From contig NZ_HG938354.1 of assembly GCF_000731315.1 (NCBI RefSeq), positions 868,001-932,000 on the forward strand: a DNA stretch of 64,000 nt, written 5' to 3'. A model generated the notes under the pieces. It was not told where the DNA came from. It saw nothing but the letters and a program-made list of their open reading frames with translations, and ran no database searches. Each line of letters starts with the position of its first letter. Position 1 is the stretch's first letter. Of this stretch, positions 25,952-35,586 are shown one piece after another. Source of the stretch: Neorhizobium galegae bv. orientalis str. HAMBI 540 (GTDB taxonomy: Bacteria > Pseudomonadota > Alphaproteobacteria > Rhizobiales > Rhizobiaceae). Both the position numbers and the translations under genes were made by a program.

Positions 25952-27562
25952 ATGAACGACAAGATCACGAACTGGACCACGTCTGACGACGCGATGATCG
26001 AGAACGCCATCCGCCGGGGCGCAAGCCGCCGCGAACTGCTGACGATGATGTTGGCAGGTGGCGTTGCGCTTTCCGCAGGTGGTCTGACCCTCGGCCGCGC
26101 TTCCAGCGCGGTGGCGGCCACCCCGAAATCGGGCGGGCATTTGAAGGCGGCAGGCTGGTCGTCGTCGACCGCCGATACACTCGACCCGGCCAAGGCGTCG
26201 CTGTCGACCGACTACGTCCGCTGTTGCGCAATCTACAACCGCTTGACCTTCCTTGATCAGGGCGGCACCGTTCAGATGGAACTTGCCGAAAGCATCAAGA
26301 GCGGAGACGCCAAGGTCTGGACCGTCAAACTTCGCTCCGGCATCACCTTCCACGACGGCAAGTCGCTGTCGGCGAAAGACGTCGTCTTCTCGCTGAAGCG
26401 GCATCTCGATCCTGCCGTCGGCTCCAAGGTCAACGCGATCGCCAAGCAGATCACCGACGTCAAGGACGTCGATCCGCTGACGGTCGAGATTACCCTGGCC
26501 AACCCGAATGCCGACCTGCCGACCATCCTGTCGCAGCACCATTTCATGATTGTGCAGGACGGCACGACCGATTTTTCGAAGGGCATCGGTACCGGCGCGT
26601 TCAAGATGGAAACCTTCCAGCCGGGCATCAAATCGATCTTCACCAAGAACCCCAACTATTTCAAGGCAGGCGGCGCCCATGTCGATTCGTTCGAGTTCTT
26701 CGCCATCAGCGATGACAACGCACGCGTCAACGCTCTGCTTTCGGGAGACATCCATCTGGCTGCGTCGATCAAGCCGCGCTCGATGAAGCTGGTGGAAAGC
26801 CAGCCCGGCTTCGTGCTGTCGCAGACCACGTCGGGCAATTATACCGACCTCAACATCCGTCTCGATCTCGCCCCCGGCGACAAGGCCGATTTTGCGGCCG
26901 GCATGAAATATCTGATCAACCGGCAGCAGATTCAGAAATCGGTTTTGCGCGGCCTCGCCGAAATTGCAAACGACCAGCCGGTCTCCCCGGCCAGCGTCTA
27001 TCATAATGCGGAACTGAAACCGAAAGCCTACGATCCGGACAAGGCGAAGTTCCATTTCCAGAAGGCCGGCCTGCTTGGCCAGTCCATCCCGATGATCACG
27101 TCGGAAGCGCCGACCTCGGCGGTAGAAATGGCGACGATCGTCCAGCAGTCGGGCTCGGAGATTGGCATGAAGTTCGACGTTCAGCGCGTTCCTTCCGACG
27201 GCTACTGGTCGAACTATTGGCTGAAGGCACCGGTTCACTTCGGCAACATCAATCCGCGGCCAACCCCGGACATCCTGTTTTCGCTTCTTTACGCCTCCAA
27301 CGCACCGTGGAATGAAAGCCAGTACAAGTCGGAAAAATTCGATAATATGCTCGTCGAGGCGCGCGGTCTTCTCGACGAGGCCAAGCGCAAGGAAATCTAT
27401 GGCCAGATGCAGGTGATGATTTCCGAGGAAGCCGGTACGGTCATCCCGGTCTACATTTCGAACGTGGATGCGATCTCGGCGAAATTGAAGGGCCTTGAAG
27501 CCAACCCGCTCGGCGGCATGATGGGTTACGCCTTTGCCGAATACGTCTGGCTCGACGCCTGA
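25952..27562 (+). CDS. ABC transporter substrate-binding protein, peptide/opine (DppA) family
   Basis: The 536-residue protein has a Tat-like N-terminus: basic RRGASRRELL, a hydrophobic stretch, and ..SSAVAA near residue 52. An SBP_bac_5 domain follows (WTVKLRSGITFHDGKSLSAKDVVFSLKRH). The ATG is behind AAGGGGAATGAC. It begins a complete importer operon (binding protein, two permeases, fused ATPase). Cargo is probably a peptide-like or amine-conjugate compound degraded by the adjacent oxidase and aminotransferase. Confidence 0.92.
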   Translation: MNDKITNWTTSDDAMIENAIRRGASRRELLTMMLAGGVALSAGGLTLGRASSAVAATPKSGGHLKAAGWSSSTADTLDPAKASLSTDYVRCCAIYNRLTFLDQGGTVQMELAESIKSGDAKVWTVKLRSGITFHDGKSLSAKDVVFSLKRHLDPAVGSKVNAIAKQITDVKDVDPLTVEITLANPNADLPTILSQHHFMIVQDGTTDFSKGIGTGAFKMETFQPGIKSIFTKNPNYFKAGGAHVDSFEFFAISDDNARVNALLSGDIHLAASIKPRSMKLVESQPGFVLSQTTSGNYTDLNIRLDLAPGDKADFAAGMKYLINRQQIQKSVLRGLAEIANDQPVSPASVYHNAELKPKAYDPDKAKFHFQKAGLLGQSIPMITSEAPTSAVEMATIVQQSGSEIGMKFDVQRVPSDGYWSNYWLKAPVHFGNINPRPTPDILFSLLYASNAPWNESQYKSEKFDNMLVEARGLLDEAKRKEIYGQMQVMISEEAGTVIPVYISNVDAISAKLKGLEANPLGGMMGYAFAEYVWLDA

Positions 27563-27683
27563 GGCTTGACCCTTGGCGGCAGGGGAAGCTTCTTCTGCCG
27601 CCGTGGTTGCGCCTGATAGCGCTGTCCTGGTTCGTCCATGGATGGTGCCGGCTACATCGAACTTTTCAGGCAAGGAAACCCTA

Positions 27684-28634
27684 TTGCGCACCTATGTCCT
27701 TGGACTCATCACGAACCGGCTCGGCAGTTCCGCCCTGACGCTGCTGATCGTGTCCTTCGCAGTCTTTTTCGCAACGGCAATGCTTCCGGGCGATACCGCC
27801 ACGATCCTGCTCGGTCAGGCTGCGACGCCGGAAGCCGTTGCCGGCCTCAGGGCTGCAATGCATCTCGACGAACCTGCCTTCCTCCGTTTCGGGCGATGGC
27901 TCATCGGCCTGCTGCAAGGAGATCTAGGGACATCCTATGTCAATAATTTACCAGTCGCACAGCTGATCGGGGCGCGGTTCGTCAACACGATGCGGCTTGC
28001 CGGCATCGTCACTCTTTTTGCGGTTCCCCTGTCGCTGACGCTTGGCATCACCGCCGCGATGTTTCGCGGCTCGGTCTACGACCGCATCGTCACAATCCTG
28101 ACGATCGGCATCATCTCAGTGCCCGAGTTCATGATCGCGACCTCGGCCGTGCTCCTGTTCTCCGTCTATCTCAAATGGTTGCCGGCGCTTTCTTTCGCCA
28201 GCGATGTCACGTCCTTCTGGCAGGTGCTGAGGATCTACGCCATGCCGGTCATCACGCTCACCTTCGTGGTCTCGGCCCAGATGATCCGCATGACCCGCGC
28301 TGCCGTCATCGATACGATCAACACGCCCTATGTGGAGGCCGCGATCCTCAAAGGGGCGTCACGCTGGCGTGCTGTCCTGCTACACGCGCTACCGAACGCG
28401 GTCGGCCCGATCGCCAATGCGATTGCGCTTTCGCTCTCCTACCTGGTCGGCGGCGTCATCATCGTCGAGACGATCTTCAACTATCCCGGCGTGGCGAAGC
28501 TGATGGTCGATGGCGTTTCCACCCGGGATCTCCCGCTGATCCAATCCTGCGCCATCATTTTCTGCGTCGGCTACCTCGCACTCATCACATTCGCCGACAT
28601 TGTTGCAATCCTTGCCAATCCGAGGGTGCGCTGA
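27684..28634 (+). CDS. ABC transporter permease, DppB family
   Basis: The 316-residue permease begins MRTYVLGLITNRLGSS from a TTG at 27684 behind AAGGAAACCC. Longer in-frame starts lack a ribosome site. It has the first membrane segment near 10-30, the core with MIRMTRAAVIDTINTPYVE.. coupling region, and a C-terminal ..ADIVAILANPRVR. It is the second gene of the peptide-type importer operon. Confidence 0.88.
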   Translation: MRTYVLGLITNRLGSSALTLLIVSFAVFFATAMLPGDTATILLGQAATPEAVAGLRAAMHLDEPAFLRFGRWLIGLLQGDLGTSYVNNLPVAQLIGARFVNTMRLAGIVTLFAVPLSLTLGITAAMFRGSVYDRIVTILTIGIISVPEFMIATSAVLLFSVYLKWLPALSFASDVTSFWQVLRIYAMPVITLTFVVSAQMIRMTRAAVIDTINTPYVEAAILKGASRWRAVLLHALPNAVGPIANAIALSLSYLVGGVIIVETIFNYPGVAKLMVDGVSTRDLPLIQSCAIIFCVGYLALITFADIVAILANPRVR

Positions 28635-28636
28635 CC

Positions 28637-29479
28637 ATGACCACATCCACGACACTGGGCCGCAAAGTGAGTTATCGTTTCAGCTGGGTTGGGATGATCG
28701 GCTTTACGATCATTCTCTTCTGGGCGGTCATCGCCCTTCTCGCGCCCCATATCATTCCGTATCCCGTTGGCGAGATCATCGACGACGACTATTTCGGCCC
28801 GATCGGCAGCAAACTGCTGCTCGGCTCCGACTATCTGGGCCGGGACATGTTCTCGCGCATCATCATGGGCGCCCGCTACACGGTCGGCATCTCGCTTGCC
28901 GCCGTCTGCCTCGCGTGTTTCAGCGGTGCGGCGCTCGGCATGGCGGCTGCCGTTATCGGTGGCTGGTTCGATACGCTGCTGAGCCGGTTGCTCGACGCGC
29001 TCAACTCAATTCCGAGCAAGCTTTCCGGTCTGGTCGTCGCTGCCGCTGTCGGGTCATCGCTTCCCGTGCTGATCATCATGCTCGCGGTGATCTACACCCC
29101 CGGCGCCTATCGGTTTGCGCGGTCGCTTGCCGTAAACGTCAATACGATGGATTACATCACGGTCGCCCGGACCCGTGGCGAGGGCATTCCTTATATCGTC
29201 TTTTCGGAAATCCTGCCGAACATCACGGGACCGCTGCTTGCCGATTTCGGCATCCGCTTCGTGTTCATCGTCCTCCTTCTCTCCGGGCTTTCCTTCCTCG
29301 GTCTCGGCGTCCAGCCGCCTTATGCGGATTGGGGAGCGCTGGTTCACGAAAATATCGGCGGCCTGCCATTCGGAGCGCCGGCCGTCATCGTTCCCTCGCT
29401 GGCGATTGCGAGCCTCACCATCAGCGTCAACCTGCTGATCGACAATCTGCCCAAGAAGATTCGCGATCGGAGTGCGTGA
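28637..29479 (+). CDS. ABC transporter permease, DppC family
   Basis: The 280-residue permease has an N-terminal membrane segment (about 17-40) and the DppC hallmark LLGSDYLGRDMFSRIIMGAR. The coupling loop is near 180 (ARTRGEGIPYIVFSEILPN), followed by SGLSFLGLGVQPPYADWG. The ATG lies 2 bp past the previous stop and the stop abuts the ATPase gene. Confidence 0.92.
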   Translation: MTTSTTLGRKVSYRFSWVGMIGFTIILFWAVIALLAPHIIPYPVGEIIDDDYFGPIGSKLLLGSDYLGRDMFSRIIMGARYTVGISLAAVCLACFSGAALGMAAAVIGGWFDTLLSRLLDALNSIPSKLSGLVVAAAVGSSLPVLIIMLAVIYTPGAYRFARSLAVNVNTMDYITVARTRGEGIPYIVFSEILPNITGPLLADFGIRFVFIVLLLSGLSFLGLGVQPPYADWGALVHENIGGLPFGAPAVIVPSLAIASLTISVNLLIDNLPKKIRDRSA

Positions 29480-31138
29480 ATGGAAAATCTCGTTGAAATC
29501 CGCGATCTGAAGGTAGAGGCGACGACCGATGCGGGCCGCCGCATCGAGATTATCAAAGGCGTCGACCTCGATGTCGCGCCGGGCGAAATCGTCGCCCTGA
29601 TCGGAGAAAGCGGATCGGGAAAGACGACGATCGCGCTGACGATCATGGGTTATGCCCGTCCCGGCTGTCGGATCTCGAGCGGCAGCATCACGGTGGCCGG
29701 CAAGGACATGATGACGCTGAGCGAACGTCAGCGCGCACATGTGCGTGGCCTTGAGGTCTCCTATGTGCCGCAGTCTGCCGCGGCCGCGTTCAACCCGTCG
29801 AAGCGCATCATCGACCAGGTTGTCGAAGTCACGCGTATCCATCGGCTGATGCCGCTCGCGCAGGCCAAAGCGAAGGCTATTTCGCTGTTTCGGGCGCTTT
29901 CGCTGCCCAATCCCGAGGAGATCGGCAACCGTTATCCCCACCAGGTTTCCGGTGGCCAGTTGCAGCGGCTTGCCGCCGCGATGGCGCTTATCGCCGATCC
30001 GAAGCTCGTCATATTCGACGAGCCGACCACCGCGCTCGACGTGACGACCCAGATCGAGGTGTTGCGCGCCTTCAAGGCCGTGATGAAGAAAAGCGGCATC
30101 GCCGGCGTTTATGTATCCCACGATCTCGCGGTCGTCGCACAGATCGCCGATCGAATCGTCGTGCTGCGTGGCGGCGATGTGCAGGAAGTCGGCAACACCG
30201 CCGATATCCTGTCCGATGCCAAGCATCCCTATACGCGCGAGCTGCTTTCGGCCTTTGAACCGAAGTCTCGCGGCGAAAGTATCGTTGTTGCAGCGCCGGA
30301 ACACGCGCCGCTCCTGAGGGTCGATGGCCTGATCGCCGGGTACGGTCCGCTCCAAGCCGACGGTCTGCCGCTCGTCAAGGCCGTACAGGAGGCAAGCCTT
30401 TCCCTGGAACGCGGCCGCAATCTTGGCATCATCGGTGAATCCGGCTGCGGCAAGTCGACGCTTGCTCGCTCGATTGCCGGTATCCTGCCCGCATCGGCCG
30501 GCCAACTGACCCTCGACGGGCACGAACTTGCCCGCTCCGTCCGGCAGAGAAGCCGGGAGCAATTGCGCGAGCTGCAGATCGTCTTCCAGCATGCGGACAC
30601 CTCGCTCAATCCGGCAAAGACGGTCGAGGAAATTCTCGGGCGGCCGCTGAAATTCTACCATGGCATGAAAGGAAAGGTGCGGGACGCCCGGATCGACGCG
30701 CTTCTCGACATGGTCCGCCTGCCGAAGACGCTTCGCAGCCGAACCCCCGCCGAGCTCTCAGGCGGTCAGAAACAGCGCGTCAATTTTGCCCGGGCGCTCG
30801 CCGCCGAACCGAAACTGATCGTCTGCGACGAGATCACCTCCGCCCTCGACACTGTCGTTGCTGCCGCGGTCATCGATCTCCTGAAGGAAATGCAGCGGGA
30901 GCTTTCCCTCTCTTACATCTTCATCAGCCACGATCTGTCGGTTGTCGAAGCGATCTGCGACGAGATCGTTGTGATGTATAACGGCCGCAAGGTCGAGGCA
31001 ATCACGCCTGCAATCTCAAAGATCCCGCAGCACCCCTATTCGAAACTGCTGTTCTCGTCCGTGCCGAAGCTCGATCCGGGCTGGCTCGATCGTCTGGAGC
31101 GTGATCCCGAGCTCGTCAAAACCTATGTGCAGGGCTGA
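29480..31138 (+). CDS. ABC transporter ATP-binding protein, fused DppD-DppF type
   Basis: The 552-residue cytosolic protein has two ATPase domains. The first has Walker A GESGSGKTT at 42-50 and signature VSGGQLQRL. The second has Walker A GESGCGKST near 318 and LSGGQKQRVNFARAL. Both have DEPTTALD/DEITSALD-like Walker B and D-loops. Such fusions energise peptide-type importers. It completes the operon and is the only peptide-type ATPase in the window, so it could also serve the ATPase-less importer at 6599-9807 (inference). Confidence 0.93.
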   Translation: MENLVEIRDLKVEATTDAGRRIEIIKGVDLDVAPGEIVALIGESGSGKTTIALTIMGYARPGCRISSGSITVAGKDMMTLSERQRAHVRGLEVSYVPQSAAAAFNPSKRIIDQVVEVTRIHRLMPLAQAKAKAISLFRALSLPNPEEIGNRYPHQVSGGQLQRLAAAMALIADPKLVIFDEPTTALDVTTQIEVLRAFKAVMKKSGIAGVYVSHDLAVVAQIADRIVVLRGGDVQEVGNTADILSDAKHPYTRELLSAFEPKSRGESIVVAAPEHAPLLRVDGLIAGYGPLQADGLPLVKAVQEASLSLERGRNLGIIGESGCGKSTLARSIAGILPASAGQLTLDGHELARSVRQRSREQLRELQIVFQHADTSLNPAKTVEEILGRPLKFYHGMKGKVRDARIDALLDMVRLPKTLRSRTPAELSGGQKQRVNFARALAAEPKLIVCDEITSALDTVVAAAVIDLLKEMQRELSLSYIFISHDLSVVEAICDEIVVMYNGRKVEAITPAISKIPQHPYSKLLFSSVPKLDPGWLDRLERDPELVKTYVQG

Positions 31139-31156
31139 GGCGACAATTGCCGCCTC
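31137..31156. terminator. Hairpin between convergent ABC ATPase and Lrp genes
   Basis: GAGGCG (31137-31142) and CGCCTC (31151-31156) surround an 8-nt loop and are followed by ATTT. It starts at the ATPase stop codon. Confidence 0.5.
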
Positions 31157-31197
31157 ATTTCCGCGGACAATAATTGTCGGCTGGGAGCATGTCGCGG

Positions 31198-31674
31198 CTA
31201 TACCAGAAACAGGCTGGTGAGCGGCATATGGGCTTTGACGATCGGCGACTTCAGGACAACGAAGCTGAAATATTTGTCGATGCCGATATCCATATCGGTC
31301 AGCCGTTCCATGATCGTCTGATATTCGCCGATACCGGCGGTGACGAACTTGAGCATATAGTCGTATCCCCCCGACACCAGGTGGCATTCGATCACCTGGT
31401 CGACTTTTTCCACGGCTGCGAGAAAACGCGCGAAGTCGATCTGGCGATGGTTTTTGAGCGTCACCTCGGTGAAGACCGTCAGGGTCTGGCCAAGCTTGCC
31501 GATATTGATCTGGGCCGAATAGCCCTGGATATAACCTTCTTGCTGAAGCTTCTTGACGCGCATCAGGCAGGGGCTGGGTGAAAGATTGACCAGTTCGGCA
31601 AGCTCGACATTGGTGATGCGGCCGTTCTTCTGCAGCTCATAGAGGATCTTGATGTCGATACGATCGAGCTTCAC
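31198..31674 (-). CDS. Lrp/AsnC-family transcriptional regulator
   Basis: The 158-residue protein has an N-terminal winged HTH (KLDRIDIKILYELQKNGRITNVELAELVNLSPSPCLMRVKKL) and a C-terminal RAM domain that binds amino acids (ECHLVSGGYDYMLKFVTAG). It lies between the ABC operon and a FAD oxidase gene that is divergent from it. Amino-acid-responsive control of the neighbouring oxidase, and perhaps the importer, is likely. A 17-bp inverted repeat 23 bp before its start is a candidate binding site. Confidence 0.93.
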   Translation of the reverse strand: MKLDRIDIKILYELQKNGRITNVELAELVNLSPSPCLMRVKKLQQEGYIQGYSAQINIGKLGQTLTVFTEVTLKNHRQIDFARFLAAVEKVDQVIECHLVSGGYDYMLKFVTAGIGEYQTIMERLTDMDIGIDKYFSFVVLKSPIVKAHMPLTSLFLV

Positions 31675-31696
31675 GTGTGGACACCTCCCAAGGCCG

Positions 31697-31713
31697 GCGG
31701 CATTTTATGCCGC
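31697..31713. promoter_or_regulatory. Candidate Lrp operator (17-bp inverted repeat)
   Basis: GCGGCAT-TTT-ATGCCGC is a perfect inverted repeat in the 236-bp divergent region between the Lrp gene and the FAD oxidase at 31911. Its location suits autoregulation. Confidence 0.45.
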
Positions 31714-31910
31714 GAAAGTTCGAGATCGACTTTAACACTATGGCTTCTCTTGTCTATTTCATTCTGCGCAGGGACGGCCAGCACAATAAATTGCATCATC
31801 GGTTACGGGCGGAATCTTGTGCTGTTCGAAGGCTGTGTGCGGTAACCGCGATGTGGGCTGCGCCATTATGCTGAAGCATCGATCCGGTTGCGCCCAGGAG
31901 ATTGAATATC

Positions 31911-33236
31911 ATGCCAGCACCGCTCACGCTCGTCGAAACCGATGCCGGATTGCCGCGTTCCGCCGACGCTGTCGTGATCGGTGCCGGCATCGTCGGCGTC
32001 TTCACGGCTTATTACCTCGCCAGACGCGGCCTGAAGGTGGCGCTCATCGAAAAGGGGCGGATCGGCGCCGAACAATCGAGCCGCAATTGGGGCTGGTGCC
32101 GGCAGCAGAACCGCGATGCGCGCGAACTTCCGATGGCGACCAAAAGCCTCGACCTGTGGGAACGCTTCGCCGCCGAGACCGGCGAGGATACCGGCTTCCG
32201 GCGCCGCGGCCTCCTTTATCTCAGCGACAACGAGGAAGAACTGGCAGGCTGGGCCCGCTGGCGGGATTTCGCTCGCACGGTGGGCGTCACCACTCACATG
32301 CTCGACAGTGCCGGGGCAACCGAGCGCGGCAAGGCGACGGGCCGCACCTGGAAAGGCGGCGTGTTCTCCCCGACGGACGGGACGGCGGATCCCGCCAATG
32401 CCGCCCCGGCGGTCGCACGCGCGATCGTAAAACTGGGCGGGACAGTGCTGCAACACTGCGCAGCGCGCGGCATCGAGACGGAAGGCGGCAAGCTTTCGGC
32501 TGTCATAACCGAACACGGCACGATCCGAACCAAAGTCGCCATCCTGGCTGGCGGTGCCTGGGCGTCGTCCTTCTGCCGCCAGCTCGGCATTCGTTTCCCG
32601 CAAGCCTCGATCCGCTCCTCCATTCTCTCCGTCGGTCCCGGTGAGGGAAACCTGCCCGATGCGCTCCACACCGCCCGCGTCTCGGTGACGCGCCGCGGTG
32701 ACGGCGGCCACACACTCGCCATCAGCGGACGCGGCCGGATCGACCTGACGGCCCAGACCATGCGTTTTGCGGCGCAGTTCCTGCCGATGTTCATGCGCCG
32801 CTGGCGCAGCCTGTCGCCCGGCGGCCTCGAAGGCCTGCGCAGCGGCCACGAAAGCCTGGCCCGCTGGCGGCTGGACCGGCCGACGCCGATGGAGCATATG
32901 CGCATCCTCGATCCGGCCGTCGACGCGAGCACGATCAAGCTGACATATGAGCGCGCCGTCGAATTGCTGCCGGCGATCGGCGGGCGCCGCATCACTGCGA
33001 GCTGGGCCGGTTATATCGATTCGACGCCGGACGGGGTTCCGGCGATCGGCGAAGTCGCGAGCGTTCCGGGCTTCGTTCTGGCGGCGGGGTTCAGCGGTCA
33101 CGGTTTTGGTATCGGACCCGGCGCCGGCCACCTGATCGCCGACATCGTCACCGCCGTCACCCCGATCGTCGATCCGCTCCCGTATCGTCCGAAGCGTTTC
33201 GAGACGTCCGCCTGGGGCAAGGTGGCGGACTTCTGA
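31911..33236 (+). CDS. FAD-dependent oxidoreductase, DAO family
   Basis: The 441-residue protein has the FAD-binding VIGAGIVGVFTAYYLARRG (about 22-40), EQSSRNWGWCRQQNRD near 55-70, and a C-terminal GFSGHGFGIGPGAGHL contact. The type is that of D-amino-acid, sarcosine and opine oxidases (SoxB/OoxB-like). It could be the catalytic beta subunit for the large and [2Fe-2S] subunits at 34219-35906, or act alone. The ATG follows CAGGAG with ten nt spacing. The LysR gene lies 58 bp downstream. Confidence 0.87.
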   Translation: MPAPLTLVETDAGLPRSADAVVIGAGIVGVFTAYYLARRGLKVALIEKGRIGAEQSSRNWGWCRQQNRDARELPMATKSLDLWERFAAETGEDTGFRRRGLLYLSDNEEELAGWARWRDFARTVGVTTHMLDSAGATERGKATGRTWKGGVFSPTDGTADPANAAPAVARAIVKLGGTVLQHCAARGIETEGGKLSAVITEHGTIRTKVAILAGGAWASSFCRQLGIRFPQASIRSSILSVGPGEGNLPDALHTARVSVTRRGDGGHTLAISGRGRIDLTAQTMRFAAQFLPMFMRRWRSLSPGGLEGLRSGHESLARWRLDRPTPMEHMRILDPAVDASTIKLTYERAVELLPAIGGRRITASWAGYIDSTPDGVPAIGEVASVPGFVLAAGFSGHGFGIGPGAGHLIADIVTAVTPIVDPLPYRPKRFETSAWGKVADF

Positions 33237-33294
33237 TCTTCGGACCGATAGGCTAGAGTGAACCCGCAAAAACCAGAGGACACGGTGAACCCGA

Positions 33295-34200
33295 ATGCAG
33301 GCACGCCAGCTCGAGGTCTTTTGCATGCTCATGCGGACCGGGACGGTGACCGGTGCTGCGGCGATGCTCAACATATCGCAGCCGGCACTCAGCCAGATCC
33401 TGCTGCATGCCGAGGACCAGCTGGGCTTCAAGCTTTTCAACCGACTCCGCGGAAAGCTGGTTCCGACCCGGGAAGCCGAGGAGCTTTATCCGGAATGCGA
33501 GCGGATTTTTTCCGAGCTCAGCGCCCTTCGCCGGCGCACCACGGACATGCGTTTCGGCCGCACCGGGCTGATCCGGGTCGCCGCGTCAGCACCGCCAGCG
33601 ATGTCGATCGTGCCCAAGGCGCTGCTGTCGTTCCGTGCAGCCCATCCCGATATCGTCGTGCGCTCACTGATCGCCCCGCTGGTCAACGTCGTCGACATGA
33701 TCCGCGACGGCGACGCGCCGCTTGGAATCGTCATGAACAACACGGCCCGTCCGGGTATCGACGTGGAGACACTCGGGCATACGCAACTTGTCTGCATCAT
33801 CCCTGAGCACCATCGGCTGGCCGAACTGGATCGGATCGGTTTTGCCGACCTGCAGAACGAGACTTTGATCTCCTACCGGGCCGGCACACTGCCGGGCCGG
33901 CTTCTGATCAGTGCCGCGGCCGCGGAAAAGCAAATATTCAACCCGGCAATCGAGATCGATATCTCGATTACCGCCCTGCCCTTCGTCCGCGACGGTTTTG
34001 GTGTTGCAATCGTCGATCGGCTCCTGCCGTGGCAGCAGTTTCCAGGGCTTGTCCTTCGGCCGCTGCAGCAGAAGATTTCCGTGCCGATCGCCTTGCTCAC
34101 CAGCCGGGACCGCCCGTTGACGGGAAGCCATCTCGCCATGCGCGACGATCTCCGTGAGGCCTGTGCCAGCATCCTGAAGGCCGGCGGTTTGGAATCTTAG
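33295..34200 (+). CDS. LysR-family transcriptional regulator
   Basis: The 301-residue protein has an N-terminal winged HTH (QLEVFCMLMRTGTVTGAAAMLNISQPALSQ) and a LysR effector domain. The effector site has SAPPAMSIVPKAL and DVETLGHTQLVCIIP. It is convergent with the opine-oxidase-like operon and downstream of a DAO gene. T-N11-A palindromes in the hyuA/oxidase divergent region (40062-40116) are plausible targets; amino-acid or opine inducers are inferred. Confidence 0.92.
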   Translation: MQARQLEVFCMLMRTGTVTGAAAMLNISQPALSQILLHAEDQLGFKLFNRLRGKLVPTREAEELYPECERIFSELSALRRRTTDMRFGRTGLIRVAASAPPAMSIVPKALLSFRAAHPDIVVRSLIAPLVNVVDMIRDGDAPLGIVMNNTARPGIDVETLGHTQLVCIIPEHHRLAELDRIGFADLQNETLISYRAGTLPGRLLISAAAAEKQIFNPAIEIDISITALPFVRDGFGVAIVDRLLPWQQFPGLVLRPLQQKISVPIALLTSRDRPLTGSHLAMRDDLREACASILKAGGLES

Positions 34201-34218
34201 GCATCTCGGCCCAGCCGG

Positions 34219-35586
34219 TCAGGCATCGCGAACCCATTCACCGATCGGCAGGGGTCTGGCGGGGGCCTGTTCGCGGAGCCGGCCCGCGTCACAGACATTG
34301 ATACGGGCCTTTTCGGCGATCAGCTCGGCGCCGGCGAGCTGACAGTAGCGCCCCTGGCATCGGCCCATTCCAACGCGCGCCAGCGATTTGACCCGATTGG
34401 CTTCGCCCCCGCCGTAAACGACGCTCTCGCGCAGCTGGCCTGCGGTCACCCCTTCGCAGCGGCAGACGACCGTCTCATCCGGAACGGCGCGGACCATTTC
34501 GCCCGGCCAGGGAAAGGCGCGTGCGATGGCGCGGGCAAAACGTTCGTAGCGGCCCAACCGGCGCAGATCCGATGTCGCGTCCGGCGAAGAAAGACCCATA
34601 TCGGCAAGGCAGGCGGTCGCGGCAAGCCGACCGGCCACCTCCGCCGCGTCGGCGCCGAGAATTCTCAGACCATCACCGGCCAGATAAAGTCCCTCGGCCA
34701 CCCTGCCCATCCGGTCGGTCCGGGGCAGCCATTGCGACCAGCTTTCGTCGTAGTCGAACATGCAGCCTGCCAGGCCCGCGAGCTGCGTTTCGGCGCGCAG
34801 GTGCCAGCCAAGGCCGACCATATCGCATGCCGTAATATGCGCCCGGCCGCGGGCATCGCGCCAGCACAGGCCAACGGGGCCGCGTTCGTCGGTTTCGATC
34901 CGGTCCAAGGTCACGCCGGCATGATAAAGCCGGCCGAGCTTTGCCCGCATCAGCAGGCCACGCAGGACCATGCCCGGCCTTGCCAGCATGCCCGGAAGAC
35001 CTGCTGCCTGGTCCCTGATCGAGGACGTGTCGAGGATCGCGGCGATCTTGGCGCCAGCTTTCAGCAACTGGGTTGCGACGAGCGTCAGCAGCGGGCCCGA
35101 ACCGGCAAGAACAATCCGGCTGCCGAGGGCGACGCCCTGCGCCTTCAGGGCGATCTGTGCCGCCCCCAGGCTGTAGACACCTGGTGCCTGCCAGCCGGGG
35201 ATCGGCGCCAGGCGATCCATGGCGCCAGTGGCAAGGATCAGGCGGTCGTAGGTGAAATCCCGGCGCCCGGTCGGCGTCAGCGCCTGCAGAAAATGGCCGG
35301 CGATCGTCAGGACCGAACTTTGCGGATGATAGTCGATCTGTCCGGCAGCAACCATGCGGTCGAACACCGTATGGAGCGCCACGGCCTTGCGGGCTTCCGA
35401 TCCGTAGAGCTGTTCCGGCCGTCGCGCGAAACCCTGTGGCGGGCGTCGATAGATCTGGCCACCGGCTTTGATGCCCTCGTCGATGACTATCGGTCTGATC
35501 CCGGCCTGGACCAGACGTTCGGCGGCGCGGATACCGGCCGGGCCGGCGCCGACGATCACCACCTTTTCAGCGCCCGGCGCCGTCAT
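34219..35586 (-). CDS. Opine/hydroxyproline oxidase-like large subunit (FAD/NAD plus BFD [2Fe-2S])
   Basis: The 455-residue protein has an N-terminal dinucleotide fold (VVIVGAGPAGIRAAERL) and a second fold (RIVLAGSGPLLTLVATQLL). A C-terminal BFD-type cluster site has CRCEGVT and CQGRYC. The architecture matches OoxA/NoxA of opine oxidases and the alpha subunit of D-hydroxyproline dehydrogenase (HcnB-like), membrane-associated enzymes that need a DAO-type beta subunit. Its ATG overlaps the stop of the small [2Fe-2S] gene (ATGA at 35583-35586); an ATG two codons earlier is possible. Confidence 0.88.
   Translation of the reverse strand: MTAPGAEKVVIVGAGPAGIRAAERLVQAGIRPIVIDEGIKAGGQIYRRPPQGFARRPEQLYGSEARKAVALHTVFDRMVAAGQIDYHPQSSVLTIAGHFLQALTPTGRRDFTYDRLILATGAMDRLAPIPGWQAPGVYSLGAAQIALKAQGVALGSRIVLAGSGPLLTLVATQLLKAGAKIAAILDTSSIRDQAAGLPGMLARPGMVLRGLLMRAKLGRLYHAGVTLDRIETDERGPVGLCWRDARGRAHITACDMVGLGWHLRAETQLAGLAGCMFDYDESWSQWLPRTDRMGRVAEGLYLAGDGLRILGADAAEVAGRLAATACLADMGLSSPDATSDLRRLGRYERFARAIARAFPWPGEMVRAVPDETVVCRCEGVTAGQLRESVVYGGGEANRVKSLARVGMGRCQGRYCQLAGAELIAEKARINVCDAGRLREQAPARPLPIGEWVRDA

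Noticed and set aside
34219..35586. Considered as hydrogen cyanide synthase subunit HcnB
   Set aside because: The architecture is shared, but the operon contains hydantoinase genes and DAO-type oxidases, which fit opine or hydroxyproline-type dehydrogenases better; no glycine/cyanide context is seen.
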